A stretch of 52,513 nt of DNA from DTU013 sp964490975 (lineage in GTDB: Bacteria; Bacillota; Clostridia; Acetivibrionales; DTU013). The DNA is taken from NCBI GenBank assembly GCA_964490975.1, contig CAZBEQ010000024.1:1-52513 (forward strand). The letters run 5' to 3'. This document shows, in pieces, positions 34,901-42,145 of the stretch; the first letter of the stretch is position 1, and each line of letters begins with the position of its first letter. The notes beneath the pieces are model-generated. The model searched no databases. It was not told the origin of the DNA and saw nothing but the letters and a program-made list of their open reading frames with translations. Position numbers and translations under genes: made by a program.

Positions 34901-36239
34901 ATGAACAAGCTTCGTTTAGCATGATATTGTCTATCACGCCATTCTTCACCTGCATACACTTCATGTCCTGCCCGCCAATGTCCAGAATGAACTCCACGCC
35001 GGGCAGAAAATGCTCCGCCGCCTTGTAATGCGCGATCGTCTCGATCTCCCCTAGATCCACATTCAGCGCGGCTTTAATCAAGCCCTCACCATAGCCTGTC
35101 ACAGTCGAATTGGCAATATAAGTACCCGCAGGCATTTTGCCATACAGCTTTTTCATTTCCTTAATAACAGATTTGAGCGGGCTCCCCCTGTTGCTTCCAT
35201 AATGATAATACAACAGAGCGCCCTCTGAGTCTGTCAGCGCAAGCTTTGTCGTAGTAGAGCCCGCATCGATGCCAAGAAAACATGGCCCATGGTGAGACGC
35301 CAGCTCTTTTCTTTTAACAGTATGTTTGGAATGCCTTCGGTTAAACTCTCCAAGCTCAATCTCATCTCTAAAAAGAGGACTAAGCCTTTCAATCTCATGC
35401 ACGGCAACTGTATTGATAGAAGGCAGCTTACTGCGAAGCGACCTGAAGCTCATTGGCTTGCTTTGCTTCGAAGCCAATGCTGCACCGGTTGCAACGAAAA
35501 GTTGAGAATTCTCCGGAAATATGATCTGATCCTCGCTCAAGTGAAGTGTCTCAATGAACCTTCTTCGAAGTTGCGGCAAAAAATACAGCGGTCCGCCAAG
35601 GAATGCCACGTTTCCCCTGATAGGCCTACCACATGCCAATCCGCTTATGGTTTGATTAACAACGGACTGGAAAACTGATGCCGCAATATCTTCCCTTGCA
35701 GCACCTTCATTTAAAAGAGGCTGTATATCGGTCTTTGCAAAAACACCGCACCTTGCTGCAATTGGGTAAATTACCTTGCAGCCCTCCGCAAGCTTGTTCA
35801 AGCCGGTCGCATCCGTCTGCAGAAGCGAAGCCATCTGATCAATAAACGCTCCCGTACCGCCGGCGCAGGTGCCATTCATACGCTGTTCTATTCCGCCTCT
35901 AAAAAATGTGATTTTAGCATCCTCTCCGCCAAGCTCGATTGCTATATCTGTCCTGGGAATCAATCTCTGGATCGCACCAGTTGCCGCAACAACCTCCTGT
36001 TCAAAGGGCAGATCAAGCCATTGCGCCACCGATATGCCTCCTGAGCCGGTCAGCGTTATTGTCAGGTCATCATCCTCAAACATTTCACAGGTCTGGTCGA
36101 CCAACTGAAATATCGTATTCCTAATATCTGAAAAATGTCTTTGATAATTGCTGTAAACCGGATTATCATTTTGATCCAGCACTGCAAGCTTAACTGTTGT
36201 TGAGCCAACATCAAGGCCCACGTGTAAAAGTCTTTTCAT
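31956..36239 (-). CDS. Acyl-CoA dehydratase activase-related fusion protein
   Basis: A 1427-aa cytoplasmic protein of the BadF/BcrA/HgdC activase superfamily. It joins two ASKHA ATPase halves, each with its own phosphate loop (GLDVGSTTVKLAVLD at residue 8 and GIDAGSTTTKLALTD near 325) and its own [4Fe-4S]-ligand region (TCAGGTGAFIDQM, NEACSSGCGSFIE). A Cys-rich segment follows (RCGKCSNNCLLT), then a DUF2229 region and a C-terminal HgdB/D-like dehydratase or double-cubane domain (about 1000-1390). Activases of this kind use ATP to drive low-potential electron transfer to an iron-sulfur partner; the substrate of this fused form is not established. The ATG at 36239 has GGGAGA just upstream. The Ala-rich C-terminus runs into repetitive DNA. 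Confidence 0.9.
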   Translation of the reverse strand: MKRLLHVGLDVGSTTVKLAVLDQNDNPVYSNYQRHFSDIRNTIFQLVDQTCEMFEDDDLTITLTGSGGISVAQWLDLPFEQEVVAATGAIQRLIPRTDIAIELGGEDAKITFFRGGIEQRMNGTCAGGTGAFIDQMASLLQTDATGLNKLAEGCKVIYPIAARCGVFAKTDIQPLLNEGAAREDIAASVFQSVVNQTISGLACGRPIRGNVAFLGGPLYFLPQLRRRFIETLHLSEDQIIFPENSQLFVATGAALASKQSKPMSFRSLRSKLPSINTVAVHEIERLSPLFRDEIELGEFNRRHSKHTVKRKELASHHGPCFLGIDAGSTTTKLALTDSEGALLYYHYGSNRGSPLKSVIKEMKKLYGKMPAGTYIANSTVTGYGEGLIKAALNVDLGEIETIAHYKAAEHFLPGVEFILDIGGQDMKCMQVKNGVIDNIMLNEACSSGCGSFIETFANSLNMEVEAFAKEALLAKNPVDLGSRCTVFINSRVKQAQKEGATVGDISAGLSYSVIKNALMKVIKIRDPKEIGKKIIVQGGTFYNTAVLRSFELISGREAIRPDIAGIMGAYGAALIAGERSAEGQKSGIMGVTDLESFRTEITMQRCGKCSNNCLLTINNFADGRVFVSGNRCERGAGGEVRKDDVPNLFDYKYRLLNSYKPLEEKDAVRGIIGLPRVLNLYENYPFWYTFFSELKFRVVLSPRSTKKIYEMGIETMPSESVCYPAKLVHGHIMSLVQSGVKNIFYPCIPYERKEDKDADNCYNCPIVTSYSEVIRTNMEVLEEKHINFMNPFLPYYDKERFAERLHEELKGFGLTSSEVKVAVDKAWEEDERFKATIRKKGEEVLAQMEKTGGKGIVLAGRPYHIDPEINHGIPNLITQFGMAVLTEDSVSHLANAARPLRIVDQWMYHTRLYAAATFVGKRDDLELVQLNSFGCGLDAVTTDQVQEILHASGKIYTVLKIDEISNLGAARIRLRSLKAAMEERDRNGYKHTDNVYGFTKVPFTDEMRSRHTILAPQMSPIHFQFVETAFREAGYNLEVLPSVDRGAVDEGLKYVNNDACYPSILTTGQLVEALKSGRYDTSNVSVIISQTGGGCRATNYIGFIKKALKDAGFAHVPVISLNALGLESNPGFKLTPGLLNKSLIALVYGDLLMRVLYRVRPYEKIKGSANLLYEGWVERCKESVRSGKHSVFRRNIKQIVEDFDRLELVDVRKPRVGLVGEILVKFHPTANNDVVDVVEKEGAEAVMPDLIDFFLYCAYGANFKRRYLAEKFKVKLANNLAVFGIEYYRRYMKRVLAASKRFDPPSSIYRLADKASGVLSLGNCTGEGWFLTAEMIELIEEGAANIVCMQPFACLPNHVTGKGMIKALKKKFPNANIVPVDYDPGASEVNQLNRIKLMLAAAFRNMEAERAAEDEVAAAADGSCSLK

Positions 36240-36269
36240 ATGATCTCCCAAATACATCTAAGTTCTAGC

Positions 36270-36286
36270 GCATCTGTTTCTGATGC
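36270..36286 (-). other. Small leader hairpin before the activase gene
   Basis: GCATC and GATGC arms with a 7-nt loop, 31 bp upstream of the activase ATG. The wider 393-bp gene-free stretch 36258-36650 is AT-rich with short GCAACATCT repeats (see separate entry) and no other signal. Confidence 0.35.
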
Positions 36287-36544
36287 AACTGTTTTTACTC
36301 ATCGTTATATCATTACGGATTCTTTTACATTTTGTCTTAATCAAATACTTTTTAGCCCTTTGTTCCGACATTTATATTAGCACACTTTCATATATAAAGA
36401 AATAAAAGCACCAATTTTGTAATTGATACTTTTATTGACAATTATCATCGACATAAGGTTAATTTCAAATTGCCGCAAGTGCAACTTATAGACTAATGAA
36501 GAATACTGCTGCCAATTGTCACAAATGCAGCTAATGTAACAGAT

Positions 36545-36571
36545 GCAACATCTGCAACATCTGCAACATCT
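36545..36571. repeat. 9-bp tandem repeat upstream of the activase gene
   Basis: GCAACATCT occurs three times in a row (36545, 36554, 36563). Looser copies (AACAGATGCAAC, CTAATGTAAC) are scattered from 36480 to 36615. Confidence 0.85.
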
Positions 36572-36650
36572 GCATAAATACAACTAATGTCACAGATTAA
36601 ACTAATGCAACATAAGCAGAATATTGTATATCTAATATATCCTGCTCCGG

Positions 36651-37205
36651 TCAGTCAATAGTCCCAAACCTATTGAACGGGAAAATCCTTATTAGAGCAC
36701 GGCCTTTAATCACTTTCTCTTCGACAGGTCCAAATTCAGTACTATCATGACTGTACGGCCTGTTATCCCCAAGCAAATAGACCATGCCCTCCGGTACTGT
36801 AAGGTCAGTATATTCGGGCATATCCCCCTCCGGTGTCAACGGTTCCTCCGACAGTCCTATCAGAGAGAGCTCTCCATTTACGTAAACCTTGCCTTCCCTG
36901 ATCTCGACCTTGTCACCTTCAACTGCGATAAGCCTCTTTATAAGCAGTATATCACTATCGGGAGACTCAAAAACTATTATGTCGCCCCTGTTGAGCCAGC
37001 CGAAACGGTAGCCCAGCTTCTCCACCAGCAGGTTATCACCTTCTGTAAGTGTCGGTTCCATTGATATATCATGTACGATAGTCCTTTGAGCCACAAATGT
37101 AACTATAAGCACACCCACAATTACAGCCGCACCAATATGAAGGATCCAATCCAGTACTTCGCTTCTTTTCTTCTTCTTCTCCTGCTCCGTTTTACTCTCC
37201 CCCAA
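36651..37205 (-). CDS. lepB: Type I signal peptidase
   Basis: Membrane peptidase that removes signal peptides of exported proteins. The 184-aa protein has a Lys-rich cytoplasmic start, one membrane helix (about residues 22-43) and the catalytic Ser in DISMEPTL. The catalytic Lys is in LLIKRLIAVEGD and box E is GDNRPYSHDSTEFGPV. The start codon appears to be TTG at 37205, with AAGGTG too close to be ideal and a TGA directly upstream in frame. The gene is otherwise complete. Confidence 0.94.
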   Translation of the reverse strand: MGESKTEQEKKKKRSEVLDWILHIGAAVIVGVLIVTFVAQRTIVHDISMEPTLTEGDNLLVEKLGYRFGWLNRGDIIVFESPDSDILLIKRLIAVEGDKVEIREGKVYVNGELSLIGLSEEPLTPEGDMPEYTDLTVPEGMVYLLGDNRPYSHDSTEFGPVEEKVIKGRALIRIFPFNRFGTID

Positions 37206-37233
37206 TCACCTTGACACAAAGTCCATCCCCACG

Positions 37234-37281
37234 CTCAAACCGTGTTCTTCGCGAACTCAAACTGTGTTCCTTGCGAACTCA
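37234..37281. repeat. 22-bp tandem repeat between aspS and lepB
   Basis: Two units of CTCAAAC-x-GTGTTC-type sequence ending GCGAA, starting at 37234 and 37256, with the beginning of a third (CTCACC). They fill half of the 109-bp spacer. Confidence 0.82.
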
Positions 37282-37314
37282 CCTGCGTCTGTTGTGTGTC
37301 CATTCCTGATTCAC

Positions 37315-39093
37315 TTATTCAGACACCTTCAGATGCAATTCGTCAAGCTGCTTCTGATCAACAACATCCGGCGCATTGGTCATTAAATCTGAAGCGTTCT
37401 GCACCTTCGGGAACGCGATAACATCCTTGATGCTGCTCTTGCCGGCCATCAGCATTATCATCCTGTCCAAGCCATAAGCCATTCCACCGTGCGGCGGCAC
37501 GCCATACCTAAACGCCTCCAGCAGATAACCGAACTTAGACCAGGCTTCCTCCTCGGTAAATCCAAGCAGCTTGAACATCCTGGACTGCAGATCCTGCATG
37601 TGTATCCTTATGCTTCCGCCGCCGAGCTCCGTACCGTTTAGCACGATATCGTAAGCCTTTGCGCGGACCCTGCCCGGATCGCTTTCCAGATACTCCATAT
37701 CTTCGTCCATTGGCGAAGTAAACGGATGGTGCTTAGCCACCCAGCGTTTTTCTTCCTCATCATACTCAAGCAGTGGGAATTCCGTCACCCACAGGAACTT
37801 GAATTCACTGCTGTTCAAAATACCCAGTCTTTTAGCTATTTCCACCCTCAGCGCGCCAAGTGAATCATAGACTACTTCGTTTTTGTCGGCAACAAAGCAG
37901 ATCAGGTCTCCCGGCTCTGCAGAGGTCTTTTCGAGCAATGATTTCATTTCAGCTTCGCTGAAGAACTTTGTTATGGATGACTTTATTTCATTTTCATCCA
38001 CAACGATCCATGCCATACCTTTAGCCTTGTATGTCTTGACGAATTCGACAAGGCTGTCGATCTCCTTACGGCTGAATTTTCCGCAGCCCTTCGCATTTAT
38101 AGCACGCACACTGCCACCATTTGCGATTGCATCTGCAAACACCTTGAAACCACAGCCTGCAACGAGATCAGAAACATTCACAAGCTCCATGCCAAAACGC
38201 ATATCCGGCTTATCCGAGCCGAACCTGTCCATTGCTTCCTGATAGGGCATTCTAAGGAAAGGAGTCTCAAGCTCCACATCCAGTGCCTCTTTAAAAGCCT
38301 TCTTTATAAATCCCTCATTCAATGTAAGGACATCATCAACATTTACAAACGACATTTCAAGGTCGATCTGGGTAAACTCGGGCTGCCTGTCAGCTCTCAG
38401 ATCCTCGTCCCTGAAGCATTTAACGATCTGTATATACCTGTCAAAGCCAGACACCATCAGCAACTGCTTGAACAGCTGTGGCGACTGGGGCAGCGCGTAG
38501 AATTTTCCGGGATGGACTCTGCTCGGCACCAAATAGTCTCTGGCTCCCTCGGGAGAACTCTTTATCAGCATCGGAGTCTCGATCTCCAAAAATCCGTTGC
38601 TGTCATAATAATCTCTGGCAATCTTGGCAACTCTGTGGCGTAGCATCAAGCCAGCCTGCATGTCCGGCCTTCTGAGGTCGAGATACCTGTATTTGAGACG
38701 CATCGCTTCATTAACGCCCGAATCCTCTTCAATATGTATCGGCGGTGTCTCTGACTTGCTCAATATCCTCAGTTCAGTAGCTATGATCTCTATCTCGCCC
38801 GTTTTCATAGACGTATTAATAGCTTCCGGCGCCCTTCTTGCAACCTCACCTACGACTGCCAGAACAAATTCATTCCTTATACTCTCAGCCTTCTCAAAAA
38901 CCTCTTTATCCGTAAGGTTGTTGAAAACTATCTGCAACAGGCTTGTCCTGTCCCTGAGATCTACAAATATCAAGCTCCCCAGGTTTCTGCGTTTCTGGAC
39001 CCAACCCATGACCGTTACCTTTTTACCTACATCCGCTGCACTGAGCTCAGTACATCTATGAGTCCTTTTCAAACCGTAAATACTCTCTCCCAT
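37315..39093 (-). CDS. aspS: Aspartyl-tRNA synthetase
   Basis: Class II synthetase charging tRNA-Asp. The 592-aa protein has an OB-fold anticodon domain (VMGWVQKRRNLGSLIFVDLRD), motif 2 FRDEDLRADRQPEFTQ, the bacterial GAD insert (about residues 290-410) and motif 3 GLDRMIMLMAG. The start at 39093 (MGESIYGLKRTHRC) matches the family N-terminus; the frame can be extended 13 codons but that adds nothing conserved. It is paired with hisS as in many Firmicutes. Confidence 0.97.
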   Translation of the reverse strand: MGESIYGLKRTHRCTELSAADVGKKVTVMGWVQKRRNLGSLIFVDLRDRTSLLQIVFNNLTDKEVFEKAESIRNEFVLAVVGEVARRAPEAINTSMKTGEIEIIATELRILSKSETPPIHIEEDSGVNEAMRLKYRYLDLRRPDMQAGLMLRHRVAKIARDYYDSNGFLEIETPMLIKSSPEGARDYLVPSRVHPGKFYALPQSPQLFKQLLMVSGFDRYIQIVKCFRDEDLRADRQPEFTQIDLEMSFVNVDDVLTLNEGFIKKAFKEALDVELETPFLRMPYQEAMDRFGSDKPDMRFGMELVNVSDLVAGCGFKVFADAIANGGSVRAINAKGCGKFSRKEIDSLVEFVKTYKAKGMAWIVVDENEIKSSITKFFSEAEMKSLLEKTSAEPGDLICFVADKNEVVYDSLGALRVEIAKRLGILNSSEFKFLWVTEFPLLEYDEEEKRWVAKHHPFTSPMDEDMEYLESDPGRVRAKAYDIVLNGTELGGGSIRIHMQDLQSRMFKLLGFTEEEAWSKFGYLLEAFRYGVPPHGGMAYGLDRMIMLMAGKSSIKDVIAFPKVQNASDLMTNAPDVVDQKQLDELHLKVSE

Positions 39094-39186
39094 AAGCCAA
39101 CACCTATCCTTATCTGCGTTTCTAACCCGCAATTATTAGTCATCTTATAAATCAAAACTTGCACTTTCCTACTTCGCCTGATCACA

Positions 39187-39386
39187 TTGCCGGTCACATC
39201 TACTCGTCGCTTCGCCTGGTACTTCCCCTGGTCGCGTCGCCTGGTCGTTTACCCTGGTCACGACCTCTGGTCGCGTCGCCTGGTCGCGTCCCCTGACCGC
39301 TTACCCTGGTACTTCCCCTGGTCGCGTCGCCTGGTCGTTTACCCTGGTCACGACCTCTGGTCGCGTCGCCTGGTCGTTTCGCATGA
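39187..39386. repeat. Nested 13-bp/90-bp tandem repeat between hisS and aspS
   Basis: The spacer is built from 12-13-bp units beginning CTGGT (CTGGTCGCGTCGC, CTGGTCGTTTACC, CTGGTCACGACCT and so on). Seven units make a 90-bp higher-order block, seen from 39215 and again from 39305 with the first 70 bases identical. It ends at the hisS stop. A long open frame exists across it on both strands but is a by-product of the repeat. Confidence 0.9.
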
Positions 39387-40649
39387 TCACTTGGCATGAT
39401 TCCTGAGCCTGTCGACGATGGAATCCAAGCTGACATCCTTCTGATCTCCGGTCTTCATATCCTTCAATACACCCTTGCCTGCGTCTATCTCATCATCTCC
39501 AAGAACAATGGTGTACAAAAAGCCCTTCTTGTCCGCATATTTCATCTGCGACTTCAGGCTTCGCCCCATCAGATCCGTTTCAGCACTTACATTGAAGCCT
39601 CTTAGCTTGTAAACCAACTGCTGCGCAAAATCCACAGCCTTCTGTCCCAAGGTCGCAATATAGATTTCCGGCGCCGACGGCTCTGCGATCTGGATACCCT
39701 GGCTATCAAGCTCCATCAGCAGTCTTTCAACTCCGAGAGCAAATCCGATGCCTGGTGTAGCAGGTCCTCCACATTCCTCAACGAGGCCATCATATCTGCC
39801 ACCACCGCATATCGTGCCCTGTGAACCGCCGTTCTCCGAGACGAACTCAAAAACAGTCTTAGTGTAGTAATCCAGACCTCTGACTATCGTAGGGTCGATA
39901 TTGTACTTGATACCCAAATTGTCAAGGCCTGCTTTCAAGCCTTCGAAATGGCCCCGACATTCATCACAAAGGTTGTCTATCAGTATCGGAGCACCGGTAA
40001 TAAACCTCTTGCAGCCTTCGTTCTTACAGTCGATCATACGCAAAGGATTTTTTTCAAACCTGTTTTTACAATCCTCACAGAAACCATTCAAGTTGGGCCT
40101 GAAAAAGTCCTTGAGCTTCTCATGGTAGGCCGATCTGCACTTAGGGCAACCTATACTGTTTATATTAAGACCTGTCTGCTTTAGACCAAGCTTTTCAAAA
40201 AACATATACAGGATACTGATTATCTCCACATCTATTTCCGGGCCTGCAGCGCCGAACGCCTCGACGCCGAACTGGTGGAACTCTCTGTAACGCCCCTTCT
40301 GAACATTTTCATATCTATAGGCTGTTATGTCGTAATACAGCTTTATGGGCATCGGAAGCGATGACATGCCGTTTTCTATGTAGCTCCTGACAACTCCTGC
40401 TGTGCCCTCCGGCCTTAGAGTTATGCTCCTGCCGCCCTTATCATCAAAGGTGTACATCTCCTTTTGAACGATATCTGTCGTATCGCCAACGCCCCTCTGG
40501 AAAAGCTCAGTGTGCTCGAATACAGGAATCCTTATTTCTTTATATCCAAACCTGTCACAGTGCTCTGCAAATACTTTACTGACATATTGCCACTTGTGTA
40601 TCTCCGAAGGGAGGATATCTCTTGTTCCCTTTGGCGCTTGAATTTTCAT
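39387..40649 (-). CDS. hisS: Histidyl-tRNA synthetase
   Basis: Class II synthetase charging tRNA-His. The 420-aa protein shows PKGTRDILPSE at the N-terminus, motif 2 with TLRPEGTAGVVRS, the His-specific GLDYYTKTVFEF and CGGGRYDGLVEECGG, and a C-terminal anticodon domain ending near residue 418. It has GGAGG 7 bases upstream of the ATG. The leader contains a terminator hairpin and the structured repeat copy B. The HemZ and Dtd genes often found next to hisS/relA in Clostridia are not here. Confidence 0.97.
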   Translation of the reverse strand: MKIQAPKGTRDILPSEIHKWQYVSKVFAEHCDRFGYKEIRIPVFEHTELFQRGVGDTTDIVQKEMYTFDDKGGRSITLRPEGTAGVVRSYIENGMSSLPMPIKLYYDITAYRYENVQKGRYREFHQFGVEAFGAAGPEIDVEIISILYMFFEKLGLKQTGLNINSIGCPKCRSAYHEKLKDFFRPNLNGFCEDCKNRFEKNPLRMIDCKNEGCKRFITGAPILIDNLCDECRGHFEGLKAGLDNLGIKYNIDPTIVRGLDYYTKTVFEFVSENGGSQGTICGGGRYDGLVEECGGPATPGIGFALGVERLLMELDSQGIQIAEPSAPEIYIATLGQKAVDFAQQLVYKLRGFNVSAETDLMGRSLKSQMKYADKKGFLYTIVLGDDEIDAGKGVLKDMKTGDQKDVSLDSIVDRLRNHAK

Positions 40650-40703
40650 AGCAACCTCCTGTTATACAACTTATATTTCCCAATATGCTATAAATAAATA
40701 AAA

Positions 40704-40735
40704 CTCTCGTCAGACTAGCAAGTCAAGGACGAGAG
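40704..40735 (-). terminator. Terminator/attenuator hairpin in the hisS leader
   Basis: CTCTCGTC (40704-40711) and GACGAGAG (40728-40735) form an 8-bp stem, followed on the minus strand by TTTTATTTATTT. It ends 54 bp before hisS, so it either ends the transcript from the MBL gene or attenuates hisS. Confidence 0.7.
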
Positions 40736-40833
40736 GTTAACTATATTTTAATCACAATGGATGCAGATGTCAATATGCACCTGTGACAGCTTGTTCTCGA
40801 AGCGCACTACCCGTATTTTTACTTGTTCCCGAA

Positions 40834-40965
40834 GCGCGCTACCCGTATTTTCAACTTTAGGACTAAATCGCACTGTAAAAAGGCCTATTTTATAGCCAAC
40901 TATTAATAAACCAAGACTTTTTCATTATAATAGCGTCCTAAAGTTGCAATAACGAGTAGCACGCT
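40834..40965 (-). repeat. Structured dispersed element, copy B (upstream of hisS)
   Basis: About 132 bp, related throughout to the copy at 12255-12389. Its arms (40834-40863 and 40936-40965) pair with few mismatches, several of them G-U on RNA, and the internal hairpin reads GGCTATAAAATAGGCC then TTTTT on the minus strand. The left arm is partly duplicated outward with a 32-bp period (40798-40833). It lies 185 bp upstream of hisS, in the 475-bp gene-free stretch 40650-41124. The remainder of that stretch (40966-41124) shows nothing further. Confidence 0.75.
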
Positions 40966-41124
40966 CTGTGAAGGTCCTATTGAAGCTATATTTTGGAATC
41001 CATTACCTCGATTTTTCAATCTTCATCCAAAATTACTTCTTGTCCAAGTCATTTGTACTATATCGTCCCTTGCAGTTTAGCCGAACGAATTAGGTTGGAA
41101 AGTTGAGAAAATTATATGAAATTT

Positions 41125-41940
41125 TTACAGCCATGGATTGTTCTCTCTCTCAAAATCAATTGTCGTCGAAGGCCCGTGCCCCGGATACACTTTCAGTGTC
41201 CCATCCAGCTCCATCAACCGTCTTACCGACTCCATCAGCTTGTGCTGGTCACCTGCCCCAAGGTCTGTCCTTCCTATACTCATTCTGAACAGAGTATCGC
41301 CGGTAAAAATGCAGCTTTCACCTGAGCTGCCGCCTTCTTCATCGTCTTGCGAACCAATATTACGGCTTACACTCATGCAGCTTTCTCCTGAGCCGCCGCC
41401 TTCTTCATCTTCCTGCGAAACGATATTACCGCCTTCCTCCTCTTCCTGCCAGCCAATATTACAGCTATCACTCATACTGCTTTTATCGTCAGCGTCGCAG
41501 GTCACTAAAATACACATGCCTCCAGGAGTGTGACCTGGTGTATGAATAATCTCGAGTTTGGCCTTACCAAGCTCAAGTACGTCTCCATCACTAACCAGAA
41601 CATCAGCCATTTCAAAGGTCCTGCTTCGCATAAACAGTACTGAACCATTCAGTCGAGCGTCTCCCAGCAACGGCGCATCATCCTTGTGCACAACAGTCTT
41701 GCCGCCAAGGGCGTATCGCAGATTATCGACCTGCGCAATATGATCTATATGGGCATGTGTCATAATAATATATTTTAGTTTCAGGCCATTATTCAACCCC
41801 TGCTTTGAACCCTGTTCATCAAGGATCCGCGCAATATCCTCAACATCCGCTCCGGGATCGATAACCGCAGCCTCCCCTTCATCGACGAGTATATAGCAAT
41901 TCGAATCAAACATGCCCGGTATTACAGCTTTCAAAATCAT
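41125..41940 (-). CDS. MBL-fold metallo-hydrolase, glyoxalase II-like
   Basis: A 271-aa metallo-beta-lactamase fold hydrolase. Metal ligands are seen in THAHIDHI (near residue 61), HTPGHTPGGM (near 134), FTGDTLF (near 215) and YPGHGPSTT (near 255). The substrate is unknown; relatives include hydroxyacylglutathione hydrolases. Between the second and third metal motifs is an acidic Ser/Gly/Glu insert of about 55 residues made of 66-bp repeats, absent from ordinary family members of about 210 aa. GAGG lies 9 bases before the start. It lies between relA and hisS, a standard Clostridia position. Confidence 0.9.
   Translation of the reverse strand: MILKAVIPGMFDSNCYILVDEGEAAVIDPGADVEDIARILDEQGSKQGLNNGLKLKYIIMTHAHIDHIAQVDNLRYALGGKTVVHKDDAPLLGDARLNGSVLFMRSRTFEMADVLVSDGDVLELGKAKLEIIHTPGHTPGGMCILVTCDADDKSSMSDSCNIGWQEEEEGGNIVSQEDEEGGGSGESCMSVSRNIGSQDDEEGGSSGESCIFTGDTLFRMSIGRTDLGAGDQHKLMESVRRLMELDGTLKVYPGHGPSTTIDFERENNPWL
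41309..41470 (-). repeat. 66-bp in-frame repeat in the MBL hydrolase
   Basis: Units start at 41309 and 41375 (66-bp period) with a partial third from about 41441. They encode a 22-residue acidic segment (core SQDDEEGGSSGESC plus SVSRNIG), directly before the conserved GDTLF metal motif. Confidence 0.85.
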
Positions 41941-42021
41941 CGTCAGCGCCTCAAATCAAATTCATTAGTGCTCATCTGACACCCTGAGCGAAGCGAATTC
42001 ATGCTCAGCTTACCTTCCGGG

Positions 42022-42145
42022 ATCATCCCTTGCTTCGTGTCACTTCAAACACGCAGTCCACCTTGCTTAGCTTGTCTGCCGAAATCATCCCTTGCTTCTG
42101 GTCACTTCAAACACGCCATCCACCTTGCGCAGCTTTTTAATTATC
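42022..42145 (-). repeat. 62-bp direct duplication of the relA 3' end
   Basis: The sequence at 42084-42145, which contains the relA stop and its last codons, recurs at 42022-42083 in the downstream spacer with about ten changes. ATCATCCCTTGCTTC and CACTTCAAACACGC are the best-kept blocks. The duplicate is non-coding. Confidence 0.8.

Noticed and set aside
39187..39436. Open frames of 70-78 residues in the hisS-aspS spacer
   Set aside because: They are generated by a 13-bp repeat that keeps all frames open; the residues are a low-complexity Arg/Gly/Asp pattern without a ribosome site.
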